Shown in pieces: positions 26,510 to 34,825 of a stretch of 64,000 nucleotides of DNA (position 1 is the stretch's first letter; each line of letters starts with the position of its first letter). Source of the DNA: Chitinophagaceae bacterium UBA4411. GTDB lineage: Bacteria > Bacteroidota > Bacteroidia > Chitinophagales > Chitinophagaceae. The stretch spans positions 1 to 64,000 of the forward strand of contig DGQP01000004.1 of the NCBI GenBank assembly GCA_002400415.1, given 5' to 3'. The notes below the pieces were generated by a model. That model worked only from the letters and a program-made list of their open reading frames with translations. It had not been told where the DNA came from and ran no database searches. Both the position numbers and the translations under genes were made by a program.

Positions 26510-27001
26510 TCAGGCTTTCCTGATCTGTTCAATGATGCCGGTGGTGGAGAATCCTTCCAGGATCGGGTTGATCACAACACGGCCGCCGCCGGCAATGACT
26601 TCTTTGGCTCCGGCAATTTGCTCAACAGTATAATCCCCGCCTTTCACCAATACATCAGGTAAAATGGACGTGATGAGCTGCAGGGGAGTATCTTCTTCAA
26701 ACAACACCACCGCATCCACGATCTGCATGGAGGCAAGCAGCAAAGCCCTTGAATCCTGGTTATTTACCGGACGGCTTTCTCCTTTTAATCTTTTTACAGA
26801 TGCATCAGCATTAAGACCGATAATAAGTATATCGGCTTCTTTAGCGGCTTGTGAGAGGGAGAAGATATGCCCCTGGTGAAGAATATCAAACACACCATTG
26901 GTGAAAGCAATCGTTTTGCCGGAGAACCGCCATTGTGCCACCCGCTGCATGATTTGCGGGGCAGTCATGATTTTTTGTGGTATCAGGTCAGCTCGTTTCA
27001 A
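26510..27001 (-). CDS. rfaE2: D-glycero-beta-D-manno-heptose 1-phosphate adenylyltransferase-type nucleotidyltransferase
   Basis: A 163-residue cytidylyltransferase-fold enzyme that most likely forms ADP-heptose for lipopolysaccharide inner core. Motifs are FTNGVFDILHQGH (the HxGH signature), LIIGLNADASVKRLKGESRPVNNQDSRA and VLVKGGDYTVEQIAGA, matching the RfaE/HldE second domain as a separate protein. The start is taken as TTG at 27001, which overlaps the upstream stop (TTGA) and keeps the family N-terminus; an ATG at 26968 would remove 11 residues. It is translationally coupled to the preceding YbhN-like gene. Confidence 0.87.
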   Translation of the reverse strand: MKRADLIPQKIMTAPQIMQRVAQWRFSGKTIAFTNGVFDILHQGHIFSLSQAAKEADILIIGLNADASVKRLKGESRPVNNQDSRALLLASMQIVDAVVLFEEDTPLQLITSILPDVLVKGGDYTVEQIAGAKEVIAGGGRVVINPILEGFSTTGIIEQIRKA

Positions 27002-28011
27002 CCTTCTTTTTTTTTGTTATACCAGGGCAATGCTATAAAACTAATTAAGCCACCAATGAGTATGACAGTGGTTTGTGCCAGCCACAATATCCAGCCAAAA
27101 GCCAGTGCGATGCCTTGCGATAATCCATACAACTGCATGGTTTTTTCCAGCAGGAATGCGTAAGCGCCGATACCCCCCGGTGTTACAATCATACCGATAC
27201 TGCCGGCTGATAATACTGTGAATGCTTCCTTAATACCATATTGTTCGGTTTCCTGTAGCGCATGAAAACCGAGGTATCCCCCGGAAAGATAAGTGGCCCA
27301 CAGGATAACCGTGAGCAACAGGAATTGTCCTCTTTTCTTCAGGTGCTGAATGGCGCTGATGCCCTGCCAGATACGGGAAGCGATCTTTTTGAAAATCCCC
27401 AGCATGTCATTAACCGATTTCTTCTTAATGAACATGTAAGCAAGGATGGCTAATGCCACAACTCCCCCGGCAATCAGCATTACCAGCGTGCCGGATACTT
27501 TTTTTTCTTCTTCATTTCCGGAAGAATTAAAGAAAGTATCAATAATCTGGCTGTATAATCCTGGTTGGATGGCCAGCGTGATTCCAAAAATGATCAGCAG
27601 GGTAATGGCATCAATGATACGTTCAAGAATAATAGTTCCGACCAGTTTGTCAGCCGGCACTTTTTCGTAGCGGGCCAGTACTGTACATTTTAATACCTCG
27701 CCCAGCCTCGGCACAGCCTGGTTGGCCAGGTAGCCGATCAGCACAGCAAAAACAGTATTGGTCATGCCGGGTTTGTAACCCAGGGGTTCTATCAGTAAAC
27801 GCCAGCGCATGGCCCTAACATAATGGCTGAAAAAAAGAATGATGAATACCGGGATAACTAACCAGTACCTTGCTTTTTTAAGGGCCAGTTTAATCTGGGA
27901 TTTATCATCGGCTCCAAGATCACGGATGGACCACCATACCAGGAAAATGCCCAAGCCCAGGAAAAAAAGGTACTGGAGTATAGTGATAAGCCGTTTGTTC
28001 ATGGATGCCAA
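26998..28011 (-). CDS. YbhN/AglD-like integral membrane protein (LPG-synthase TM region family)
   Basis: A 337-residue inner-membrane protein with about eight hydrophobic segments. It matches the flippase-like family of UPF0104/YbhN proteins and the membrane half of lysylphosphatidylglycerol synthase: HYVRAMRWRLLIEPLG, IGYLANQAVPRLGEVLKCTVLARYEKV and IVTPGGIGAYAFLLEK. Its biochemical role is not settled; lipid or lipid-linked sugar transport has been proposed for relatives. It lies 44 bases behind panD and its stop overlaps the start of rfaE2, which suggests a link to envelope glycolipids. Confidence 0.85.
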   Translation of the reverse strand: MASMNKRLITILQYLFFLGLGIFLVWWSIRDLGADDKSQIKLALKKARYWLVIPVFIILFFSHYVRAMRWRLLIEPLGYKPGMTNTVFAVLIGYLANQAVPRLGEVLKCTVLARYEKVPADKLVGTIILERIIDAITLLIIFGITLAIQPGLYSQIIDTFFNSSGNEEEKKVSGTLVMLIAGGVVALAILAYMFIKKKSVNDMLGIFKKIASRIWQGISAIQHLKKRGQFLLLTVILWATYLSGGYLGFHALQETEQYGIKEAFTVLSAGSIGMIVTPGGIGAYAFLLEKTMQLYGLSQGIALAFGWILWLAQTTVILIGGLISFIALPWYNKKKEG

Positions 28012-28055
28012 AATAGTAGTACGAAGTTACATTACAAAGTGCCGGGTAAAGAATA

Positions 28056-28400
28056 TCAGAGTTTGTTTTCTTCTTTTGGAAAAACAACCCAGGGCTTGAA
28101 AGATTTTGCTTTTTCAAAATCCATCAATGCGTAGGAGATTACCACTACCAGGTCACCGGCCATGCCGCGGCGGGCAGCAGGGCCGTTCAGGCAAACGATA
28201 CCTGATCCTCTTTTCCCCTTGATCACATAGGTTTCGAGTCTTTCGCCGTTGTTTACATTCACCACCTGCACTTTTTCATTTTCGATGATATTGGCGGCAT
28301 CCATCAGGTCTTCGTCCAGTGTCAGACTGCCTACATAATGAAGGTTGGCTTCGGTAATTACAGCCCGGTGGATTTTTGATTTTAATACTTCAATCTGCAT
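28056..28400 (-). CDS. panD: Aspartate 1-decarboxylase precursor
   Basis: A 114-residue pyruvoyl enzyme that converts L-aspartate to beta-alanine for pantothenate synthesis. It self-cleaves between Gly24 and Ser25 in HYVGSLTLDEDLMDAA to make the pyruvoyl group. Other family marks are KIHRAVIT, NGERLETYVIKGKRGSG and CLNGPAARRGMAGDLVVVISYA. Length is standard (about 115-130). It follows panC by 21 bases and is translated on the same message. Confidence 0.97.
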   Translation of the reverse strand: MQIEVLKSKIHRAVITEANLHYVGSLTLDEDLMDAANIIENEKVQVVNVNNGERLETYVIKGKRGSGIVCLNGPAARRGMAGDLVVVISYALMDFEKAKSFKPWVVFPKEENKL

Positions 28401-28408
28401 AATGGGCG

Positions 28409-28416
28409 CAAAAATA
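28409..28416 (-). promoter_or_regulatory. TAnnTTTG -7 box candidate before panD
   Basis: TATTTTTG on the minus strand lies eight bases before the panD start, in the short gap behind panC. It could give panD its own message; no TTG partner is well placed. Confidence 0.3.
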
Positions 28417-28421
28417 GAGTT

Positions 28422-29273
28422 TTAATTAATCAGCATGTTGTCAATCAGTCTTACCTCGTTGTTAAATGCGGCAATAAGGGCTACTAATTTTTGGCTGCCG
28501 TCCCATTTAATAACTGGCTCAAGTGTAATAGCATCAGCAATTTCCACATAATCAACTTTAAAGCCCTTTGAAGTCAGTTCCTCAATGGCCTTATCTTTTA
28601 TAGTAACAACAGAAGATGGCCGCAGGTTGTTTTTGATGCCGGTAAGTATATTATATATGGTCACAGCTCTTTTTCTTTCTTCTTCATTCAGCCGCATGTT
28701 CCGGCTGCTCATGGCAAGCCCGTCCGGCTCACGAAGCGTGGGGCAGACGATCAGGGCACTGGTATTTTCCATACCCATCAGGCGGATAAGCTGTTTAATC
28801 ACCATACATTGCTGGTAATCTTTCTGACCAAGGTATAATTTATCAGGATGTATAATGTCAAGCAGACGTTCCATCACCATACATACTCCTTGGAAATGAC
28901 CGGGGCGGAATTTACCTTCCAGGATGGTTTCAAGTTTACCCAGATCATACTTTTTTTGCTTATTAAAACCATCGGGGTATATCTCTGCAACGGGAGGAAG
29001 AAACAGGATATCGCAGCCGGCTTTTTCCAACAGGTAAATATCCTTTTCGATGGTAACCGGGTATTTTTCAAAATCAGTTGGATCGTTGAACTGGGTTGGG
29101 TTCACAAAAATGCTGCAGACCGTAAGATCGTTCTCTTTTTTACTTGCTTCCAGCAGGGAAATATGCCCTTTGTGCAGGGCTCCCATAGTGGGAGCAAAGC
29201 CAACTGACCTATCGTTCTTCTTCTGTTCATCAAGGTAGAGCCGGAGATCCGCTGCTTTTTTGAATATGATCAT
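28422..29273 (-). CDS. panC: Pantoate--beta-alanine ligase
   Basis: A 283-residue ATP-dependent ligase that joins pantoate and beta-alanine to pantothenate through a pantoyl-adenylate. Motifs are FAPTMGALHKGHISLLEASKKEND (HxGH nucleotide-binding signature at ~33-36), SIFVNPTQFNDPTDFEKYP, YLGQKDYQQCMVIKQL and REPDGLAMSSRNMRL (KMSKS-like loop). Length is standard. It is the first gene of the minus-strand run and is divergent from the glycogen-synthase-like gene, with 158 bases between. Confidence 0.97.
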   Translation of the reverse strand: MIIFKKAADLRLYLDEQKKNDRSVGFAPTMGALHKGHISLLEASKKENDLTVCSIFVNPTQFNDPTDFEKYPVTIEKDIYLLEKAGCDILFLPPVAEIYPDGFNKQKKYDLGKLETILEGKFRPGHFQGVCMVMERLLDIIHPDKLYLGQKDYQQCMVIKQLIRLMGMENTSALIVCPTLREPDGLAMSSRNMRLNEEERKRAVTIYNILTGIKNNLRPSSVVTIKDKAIEELTSKGFKVDYVEIADAITLEPVIKWDGSQKLVALIAAFNNEVRLIDNMLIN

Positions 29274-29385
29274 AAAAACAATCCCGCTGGTTTAAAATGG
29301 GCTGTAAACTTAGTGTTTCAGGGCCGGATTAAGGCCACAAAAGCTTTCGCTTTGCTTTATCAGCCGCTTTTCAGCATAAATTGGT

Positions 29386-29393
29386 TACCTTTG
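29386..29393 (+). promoter_or_regulatory. TAnnTTTG -7 box for the glgA-like gene
   Basis: TACCTTTG matches the consensus exactly and lies 38 bases before the ATG at 29432. The -33 element is not evident. Confidence 0.5.
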
Positions 29394-29431
29394 CCACCTT
29401 TCAGAAAAAAAGTTAAACAAAACAGACGCCC

Positions 29432-30244
29432 ATGTCAGCTAAGAAAAGGATACTGTTCATCGCTAACGAAATGTCGCCCTACCTGGAGTTGACAGAATTT
29501 TCTGAGATCGTTAATAAACTGGCCATCAAGGCTAATGATAATGGTTTTGAAGTTCGCTGCATCATGCCCCGGTTCGGGACGATCAATGAGCGCCGACACC
29601 GCCTGCATGAAGTGGTTCGTTTATCCGGTATCAATGTTTCGGTGGATAATGATGACATGCCTTTACAGATCAAAGTAGCTTCACTGCCGAGTGCCCGGCT
29701 GCAGGTTTATTTCCTTGAAAATGAAGACCTGTTCCGCCGCAAATTTGTTTTTCATGATGAAAATGAGAAGTGGTTTGATGACAATGGCCTGCGAACTGTA
29801 TTCTTTTGTAAAGGCGCATTGGAAACGGTAAAAAAATTCGGCTGGCCTCCTGATATTATCCATTGCAGCGGCTGGATGACAGGCCTGATCCCTGCTTACC
29901 TGAAAACGGTTTACAAGAAGGAACCTGTTTTTGCTCACAGTAAAACTGTTTATACGATAGGCTCTAATACCTTCAAAGAAAAATTAGGCAGTGATTTTGT
30001 GAAGCTGGCCACGATTCATTCTTCTTTAAAAGAGAAAGACCTCGAGGCCTATAAGGATGCAAACAACACCGCTATGTTCCGCGGAGCTGCTTCTTATGCG
30101 GATGCCATTACTTTCGGAGCCGAAAAAATAGACAAGAAACTGACTGAAGAATTTACCAAAGTAAGAGGCAAGAAAACACTGTTATTTAACCCTGAATCAG
30201 ATTTAACAGACTATTTACAACTGTATGGCGAACTTGCCAAATAA
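29432..30244 (+). CDS. Glycogen/starch synthase-like protein, N-terminal domain only
   Basis: A 270-residue protein that matches the N-terminal Rossmann domain of GT5 glycogen synthases: RILFIANEMSPYLELTEFSEIVNKLAIKANDNGFEVRCIMPRFG, then the DIIHCSGWMTGLIPAYLK segment (DIVHAHDW in true synthases). It stops where the second, nucleotide-sugar-binding GT-B domain (KPxxGLV and E-x7-E motifs) should begin, so half of the active site is missing. Catalysis as a normal synthase is unlikely; the frame is intact and ends cleanly, so it is a stand-alone protein rather than a broken gene. It is divergent from panC and 31 bases ahead of the DUF4270 gene. Confidence 0.82.
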   Translation: MSAKKRILFIANEMSPYLELTEFSEIVNKLAIKANDNGFEVRCIMPRFGTINERRHRLHEVVRLSGINVSVDNDDMPLQIKVASLPSARLQVYFLENEDLFRRKFVFHDENEKWFDDNGLRTVFFCKGALETVKKFGWPPDIIHCSGWMTGLIPAYLKTVYKKEPVFAHSKTVYTIGSNTFKEKLGSDFVKLATIHSSLKEKDLEAYKDANNTAMFRGAASYADAITFGAEKIDKKLTEEFTKVRGKKTLLFNPESDLTDYLQLYGELAK

Positions 30245-30275
30245 TCAATTCCATAAACCGGTATAAATTATTTTC

Positions 30276-31757
30276 GTGAAGAACAGACAGCTACTCTCAC
30301 TGCTTGGAGTTACCATTGCGAGTTCTATAATCGTATTTTCTTCCTGCCGAAAGATCAATGATGCCACCACACTTGGAGGTGACCTGATACCTGTTGTTGA
30401 TAATATCACGACTTTTGATACCAGTCTTTCTGTTCAGACTTTTAATGGCCTTTTCGATAATATATCCGATTCCCAGCGCCTGGAAAGAAGCGAGGAATTT
30501 TTCTTAGGCAAAATTAATAACGACCCCCTTTTTGGCGGGACAGATGCAAGAATGTTCCTGGAATTAAAGCCAACTCTTTACCAGTTTGCTTTTGCAAGGA
30601 AGGATAGCCTGGAGATAGATTCGGTTGTACTTGTTCTCAATTACATGGAAACGTATGGTGATACACTCGTGCCACAAACGGTAAATGTATACGAGATTGA
30701 TCAAAATGCATCGTTGCCATTCAAAAGCGATTCTGCCTACCTGATAAGAACGGAGCCTTTCCCTAATGGGTATAATAATCTTTTAGGTACCCGAACTTTT
30801 CTCCCTGCGGTTTTGAATGATTCTGTGTTTGCAAGAAAAGATACAACAACGAACCAGCTGCGAATCAGGCTCGATGACAGTTTTGGACAACGGTTATTGA
30901 ATTATGATTCCACTTCCGGAACTAACGGGGCTTATCTTTCAGATTCTGCGTTCAAAACAAAATTCAAAGGATTTGCTTTGAGATCCATGTCATCAGGAAA
31001 TGCTGTGATGGGATTTGATCTGGGTGGGGTTAATACAAAACTGGCCATTTATTACCGCTACCCCAAAGCAGGCGGGTTAGGCAGGGATACGCTGGTTGAT
31101 TATTTCCGTTTCACTACGTTAAGTGCAGCTGCTAATTACATTGAAAGGAACCATACTATTGGCGAAATAAGCACTGTTCAGGGACCAACCGAAGATAACC
31201 TGTTATATATTCAAAATACGCCGGGTTCTTTTGCAAGGATTAAAATACCTGACCTTTTGACGATCGGGAACCGGCTTATTCACCGGGCAGAACTGATCGT
31301 GGAACAGGTACATGATAATAACAACACCGACACGATATTCCCGGCTCCAGAGTTCTTGTACCTGGATGCGTTTGACCCGACAATTATTTTGCCGAAAAAA
31401 CAGTTCAGAACAATACCATATGACCTTGTTTATGATGGCAGCGATTATAACAGAAGTTCTTTCGGCTCTTACCCGATTAATACTGTAGACGGGTCGGGCA
31501 ACAAGATCAAGGTCTGGAAGTTCAATATTTCCAGGTATGTACAGCATGTGCTGACCGGCACCTCTTCTTTGTATGACCTGAGGCTCTCTGCCCCGTATTC
31601 AGTGAGGTCAGAATATGGAACGCCGCCGCTTGTCTCGGATCAAACATTGGTACTTTTCCCTAACCTGAATGGTATTGTGAAAGGAAGGGTCAGAGTCGGG
31701 GGAGGAAATCACAGCACGCAGAAGATGCGGCTGCGGCTTATTTACTCTAAAATTTAG
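30276..31757 (+). CDS. DUF4270 lipoprotein
   Basis: A 493-residue exported lipoprotein (GTG start; lipobox FSSC, Cys24) of the DUF4270 family, which I recognise from CRKINDATTLGGDLIPVVDNI at the start of the mature chain. The sequence is beta-rich, with SLEIDSVVLVLNYMETYGD and RAELIVEQVHD pairs resembling carbohydrate-binding-type jelly-roll sheets. The function of the family is unknown; members are confined mainly to Bacteroidota. It lies 31 bases after the glgA-like gene, so the two are probably co-transcribed. A hairpin follows at 31783-31809. Confidence 0.82.
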   Translation: MKNRQLLSLLGVTIASSIIVFSSCRKINDATTLGGDLIPVVDNITTFDTSLSVQTFNGLFDNISDSQRLERSEEFFLGKINNDPLFGGTDARMFLELKPTLYQFAFARKDSLEIDSVVLVLNYMETYGDTLVPQTVNVYEIDQNASLPFKSDSAYLIRTEPFPNGYNNLLGTRTFLPAVLNDSVFARKDTTTNQLRIRLDDSFGQRLLNYDSTSGTNGAYLSDSAFKTKFKGFALRSMSSGNAVMGFDLGGVNTKLAIYYRYPKAGGLGRDTLVDYFRFTTLSAAANYIERNHTIGEISTVQGPTEDNLLYIQNTPGSFARIKIPDLLTIGNRLIHRAELIVEQVHDNNNTDTIFPAPEFLYLDAFDPTIILPKKQFRTIPYDLVYDGSDYNRSSFGSYPINTVDGSGNKIKVWKFNISRYVQHVLTGTSSLYDLRLSAPYSVRSEYGTPPLVSDQTLVLFPNLNGIVKGRVRVGGGNHSTQKMRLRLIYSKI

Positions 31758-31782
31758 TGGAAAAGCTGTTTAAAACGAATTG

Positions 31783-31816
31783 AATCGGGTGTTATCTTTG
31801 CACCCGATTTTATTAT
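31783..31816 (+). terminator. Hairpin with U-tract after DUF4270 gene, overlapping a promoter box
   Basis: AATCGGGTG (31783-31791) pairs with CACCCGATT (31801-31809), followed by TTTATTATTTT. It looks like a terminator, yet its nine-base loop is the sequence TTATCTTTG, which contains a full TAnnTTTG promoter box for metK. Confidence 0.6.
31793..31800 (+). promoter_or_regulatory. TAnnTTTG -7 box for metK, in a hairpin loop
   Basis: TATCTTTG lies 52 bases before the metK ATG. A message starting here would have a leader of roughly 45 bases, too short for a known SAM riboswitch. Confidence 0.5.
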
Positions 31817-31851
31817 TTTCAATACTAACTTATCATTAAACAAAATCATTT

Positions 31852-33108
31852 ATGCCTTACCTGTTTACTTCTGAAAGTGTTTCTGAAGGACACCCGGATA
31901 AAGTGGCCGACCAGATATCGGACGCACTGATCGATAATTTTCTTGCTTTTGATGCACAATCAAAAGTAGCCTGCGAAACACTGGTAACCACCGGCCAGGT
32001 GGTATTGGCCGGAGAAGTAAAATCAAAGGCCTACCTGGATGTACAGGAGATTGCCCGGGGAGTGATCCGTAAGATCGGTTATACCAAGAGTGAATATATG
32101 TTTGAAGCCAGCTCTTGCGGTGTATTGTCTGCTATCCATGAACAATCTGCTGATATCAACCAGGGTGTTGACCGGAAGAAAAAAGAAGAACAGGGCGCCG
32201 GCGACCAGGGAATGATGTTTGGCTATGCCACCAACGAGACCGAACATTACATGCCACTTGCACTGGATCTGGCTCATAACCTGCTCATCGAACTGGCTGC
32301 TATCCGCCGGGAGAAAAATTCAAAAATGCCTTACCTGCGTCCTGATGCCAAAAGCCAGGTAACACTGGAATATGATGATAACAACCAGCCTGTTCGTATC
32401 GATGCGATTGTTATTTCCACGCAGCATGATGATTTTGACAGTGAAGCAAAAATGCTGGCCAAGATTAAAAGTGATGTGATCAATATCCTGATTCCAAGGA
32501 TTAAAAGCAAGTATAAAAAATACGCCAAACTCTTCAATAATGATATCAAATACCATGTTAACCCAACAGGTAAGTTTGTGATCGGTGGCCCGCACGGGGA
32601 TACAGGTCTGACAGGCCGGAAGATCATCGTGGATACTTACGGTGGTAAAGGGGCGCATGGCGGCGGCGCTTTTAGTGGTAAAGATCCTTCTAAAGTGGAT
32701 CGTTCTGCTGCTTATGCAACCCGTCATATTGCCAAGAACCTTGTTGCCGCCGGTGTGGCCAGCGAGATACTTGTACAGGTTTCTTATGCGATTGGTGTGG
32801 CACAACCCACCAGCATCAACGTAAACACTTATGGTACTGCCAAAGTTGATCTTACAGATGGCGAGATCAGCAAAATCGTGGAAACTGTTTTCGACATGCG
32901 TCCTTATTTTATTGAGCAGCGTTTGAAACTGCGTAATCCTATTTATAGCGAAACAGCAGCTTACGGGCATATGGGCCGCAAGCCTGAAGTGGTTGAGAAA
33001 TCTTTTACTTCTCCTGATGGTAAAAAGATTACTAAAAAAGTGGAGCTGTTTACCTGGGAGAAACTCGATTATGTAGGTAAAGTGAAAAAAGCATTTGGAT
33101 TAAAATAG
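31852..33108 (+). CDS. metK: S-adenosylmethionine synthase
   Basis: A 418-residue enzyme that makes S-adenosylmethionine from methionine and ATP, releasing phosphate and pyrophosphate. The three MetK signatures are present: FTSESVSEGHPDKVADQISDA (ATP and Mg binding), GAGDQGMMFGYATNET (substrate loop) and GGGAFSGKDPSKVDRSAAY (P-loop-like). Length is at the upper end of the family (380-420), with a small insertion around residues 180-215. It is monocistronic by context, between a hairpin/promoter on the left and a terminator at 33161-33194. Confidence 0.97.
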   Translation: MPYLFTSESVSEGHPDKVADQISDALIDNFLAFDAQSKVACETLVTTGQVVLAGEVKSKAYLDVQEIARGVIRKIGYTKSEYMFEASSCGVLSAIHEQSADINQGVDRKKKEEQGAGDQGMMFGYATNETEHYMPLALDLAHNLLIELAAIRREKNSKMPYLRPDAKSQVTLEYDDNNQPVRIDAIVISTQHDDFDSEAKMLAKIKSDVINILIPRIKSKYKKYAKLFNNDIKYHVNPTGKFVIGGPHGDTGLTGRKIIVDTYGGKGAHGGGAFSGKDPSKVDRSAAYATRHIAKNLVAAGVASEILVQVSYAIGVAQPTSINVNTYGTAKVDLTDGEISKIVETVFDMRPYFIEQRLKLRNPIYSETAAYGHMGRKPEVVEKSFTSPDGKKITKKVELFTWEKLDYVGKVKKAFGLK

Positions 33109-33121
33109 GCTTCCCCAAACC

Positions 33122-33140
33122 CTGCCTACCGGCAGGCAGG
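33122..33140. repeat. Palindromic intergenic repeat, copy 1
   Basis: CTGCCTACCGGCAGGCAGG can fold as CCTGCC/GGCAGG or, alternatively, by its overlapping inner arms. It matches 54403-54421 at 16 of 19 positions and lies just behind the metK stop. Confidence 0.65.
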
Positions 33141-33160
33141 CCCCCGCAGGAAGGGCTTTA

Positions 33161-33197
33161 AAACCCCGAAAGATTAGAAAATCGTTCGGGGTTTATT
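33161..33197 (+). terminator. Terminator after metK
   Basis: AAACCCCGAA (33161-33170) pairs with TTCGGGGTTT (33185-33194); the 14-base loop contains a further GATT/AATC pairing. A short T-rich tail follows. Confidence 0.65.
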
Positions 33198-33223
33198 GTT
33201 TCAGCACCTCTGTGGCAAAACCT

Positions 33224-33231
33224 TAATTTTG
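33224..33231 (+). promoter_or_regulatory. TAnnTTTG -7 box for the rlmB-like gene
   Basis: TAATTTTG ends five bases before the GTG start at 33236, so a transcript from here would be leaderless or nearly so. Confidence 0.35.
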
Positions 33232-33235
33232 AAAA

Positions 33236-34000
33236 GTGAAAAATTTCAGGCAGCAACACCGACCGAAAAAAAGTTCCTTAGTGATTGGCAGAAATGCTGT
33301 AATCGAAGCTTTGCGAACCGGTCAGCAATTAGACAGGATTTACCTCGATACCAGGGCCGCGGGTGATGATATCAGCGAGATAAAAAGAGAAGCTGCCCGG
33401 AACGGGGTACCAGTAAATTATGTGCCGGTGGCGAAACTGAATAGCTTCAACGTTAGCAATCATGATGGTTGTGTGGCACAGATTGCTAAAGTGCAATATC
33501 AAAATCTGCAGGATGTTATCTCGCTGGTTACAGAGAATGGGGAAGCACCGTTATTACTGATACTTGATGGGATCACTGATATACGCAATATCGGCGGGAT
33601 AGCCCGTACCGCACTTTGCTGCGGTGTGCATGCTGTCATTATACCTGATAAAGGGGTAGGAGCCCTGAATGAGGATGCGATATTAACTTCCGCCGGGGCA
33701 TTGGAAACAATACCGGTTTGCCGGGTTAGCAGTTTAATGAAAGCAGTAGATGAACTGCACCTGAATGGTATCAGGGTATTTGCCAGTGAAATGACGGCAG
33801 ATAAAAATGTAGCGGAAGCTGATTTTAAAGATCCCTGCGCCATCGTAATGGGCAGCGAAGAAAAAGGTATTTATCCTGCATTGATGAAAATATGTGATGA
33901 GAAAATAAAAATCCCGATGGCGGGTGATTTTGAATCACTCAACGTTTCTGTTGCCACCGGGATTATACTATACGAAGCCATGAAACAAAGGATGGTTTAA
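33236..34000 (+). CDS. rlmB: TrmH/SpoU family 2'-O-ribose RNA methyltransferase, RlmB-like
   Basis: A 254-residue SPOUT methyltransferase that probably methylates the ribose of G2251 in 23S rRNA. The N-terminal substrate-binding domain (LVIGRNAVIEALRTGQQLDRIYLD) precedes the knot domain with its three motifs: DIRNIGGIARTA, MGSEEKGIYPALMKICDEKIKIPM and ESLNVSVATGIILYE. Size and domain order fit RlmB, though other SpoU members modify different sites. The start is GTG. No partner gene is adjacent; the next gene is convergent 98 bases on. Confidence 0.9.
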   Translation: MKNFRQQHRPKKSSLVIGRNAVIEALRTGQQLDRIYLDTRAAGDDISEIKREAARNGVPVNYVPVAKLNSFNVSNHDGCVAQIAKVQYQNLQDVISLVTENGEAPLLLILDGITDIRNIGGIARTALCCGVHAVIIPDKGVGALNEDAILTSAGALETIPVCRVSSLMKAVDELHLNGIRVFASEMTADKNVAEADFKDPCAIVMGSEEKGIYPALMKICDEKIKIPMAGDFESLNVSVATGIILYEAMKQRMV

Positions 34001-34098
34001 GACCTGGCTGGCGAACAGGATATACTTCCCCTGTTTTCTTCCAAAGACCGGCCTGCAACTTATAAGGCGGTGAAATGAAATACCCTTCAATACAATGA

Positions 34099-34746
34099 TC
34101 AGGGTCGTTGTGAATTCCTGATTCGCTGACCGATAAAAGTGATCAGCATACAAACCGCAGCACCTGAAGCAGCCAGGGCAATATCCTTGTGTGCGTCCCA
34201 AACATCACCTTGTGTAGCCACATAGGTTTCGCCGGTTTCTTTGGTTGTAACTACTGAAACACCCCATTCAATCAACTCAAAAATAGTTCCGAGGGAAAAT
34301 GCTACTTCCACTGGTAACAGCCAGGAAGCTCTTGCAGAAACTTTGAACCTGTTTATCAATATCTCGCGGAATGGATAAGCCATCAGTAAACCGAAACTGA
34401 AATGAACGATCCTGTCGTAAGGATTACGCCAGAGGTTAAACCTGTTCTGCAGCCAGCCACCCAGGGCGTTTTGTGTATAGGCATAGAAAGCCCCGTAAAG
34501 GTGAAGCATGATAAAGAGGAAAATACACAGGTAGCTCAGGTCGCTAAGGCGATGCCATTTCCTCGATACGACAAGGATTGCAAGACAAATCACCACGAGC
34601 AGGTTCTCGATAATCCAATCCTGCAGGTCAATGCAGTTGAACCAACCATATATCCAGTAAATGAGCAGTAATGCTGTCAGTAATAAGGTCAGTTTGTTCC
34701 TGGTCAAGGGTGTGCGGTCAGCAGACCGGGCAGTTGTAAGATTCAT
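34099..34746 (-). CDS. DUF2238 (YjdF-like) membrane protein
   Basis: A 215-residue protein with six hydrophobic segments that I recognise as DUF2238 from WRNPYDRIVHFSFGLLMAYPFRE, IFELIEWGVSVVTTKETGETYVATQGDVWDAHKDIALAASGA. The conserved Asp/His/Glu residues in these loops may bind metal. The family is widespread and its function is unknown. It stands 79 bases downstream of the serine hydrolase operon start region on the same strand but is separated from that operon's last gene, so co-transcription is possible. Confidence 0.82.
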   Translation of the reverse strand: MNLTTARSADRTPLTRNKLTLLLTALLLIYWIYGWFNCIDLQDWIIENLLVVICLAILVVSRKWHRLSDLSYLCIFLFIMLHLYGAFYAYTQNALGGWLQNRFNLWRNPYDRIVHFSFGLLMAYPFREILINRFKVSARASWLLPVEVAFSLGTIFELIEWGVSVVTTKETGETYVATQGDVWDAHKDIALAASGAAVCMLITFIGQRIRNSQRP

Positions 34747-34825
34747 GATAAATTTTGTTTTGAAGGGATGATCCCGGCGTTTCCGCCGGTTTCATCTTGT
34801 GAAGCTATAAAGCAGAGGTTATAAT

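Noticed and set aside
29432..30244. Broken glycogen synthase pseudogene
   Set aside because: The frame is intact and ends cleanly, the following gene starts 31 bases later, and there is no remnant of the second domain.
31758..31851. SAM riboswitch upstream of metK
   Set aside because: The region is 94 bases and folds only a simple hairpin that looks like a terminator; none of the conserved cores of known SAM riboswitches is visible.
32320..32970. A 216-codon open frame on the minus strand opposite metK
   Set aside because: Antisense shadow of a well-supported gene; Cys/His-rich composition typical of such shadows and no start signal.
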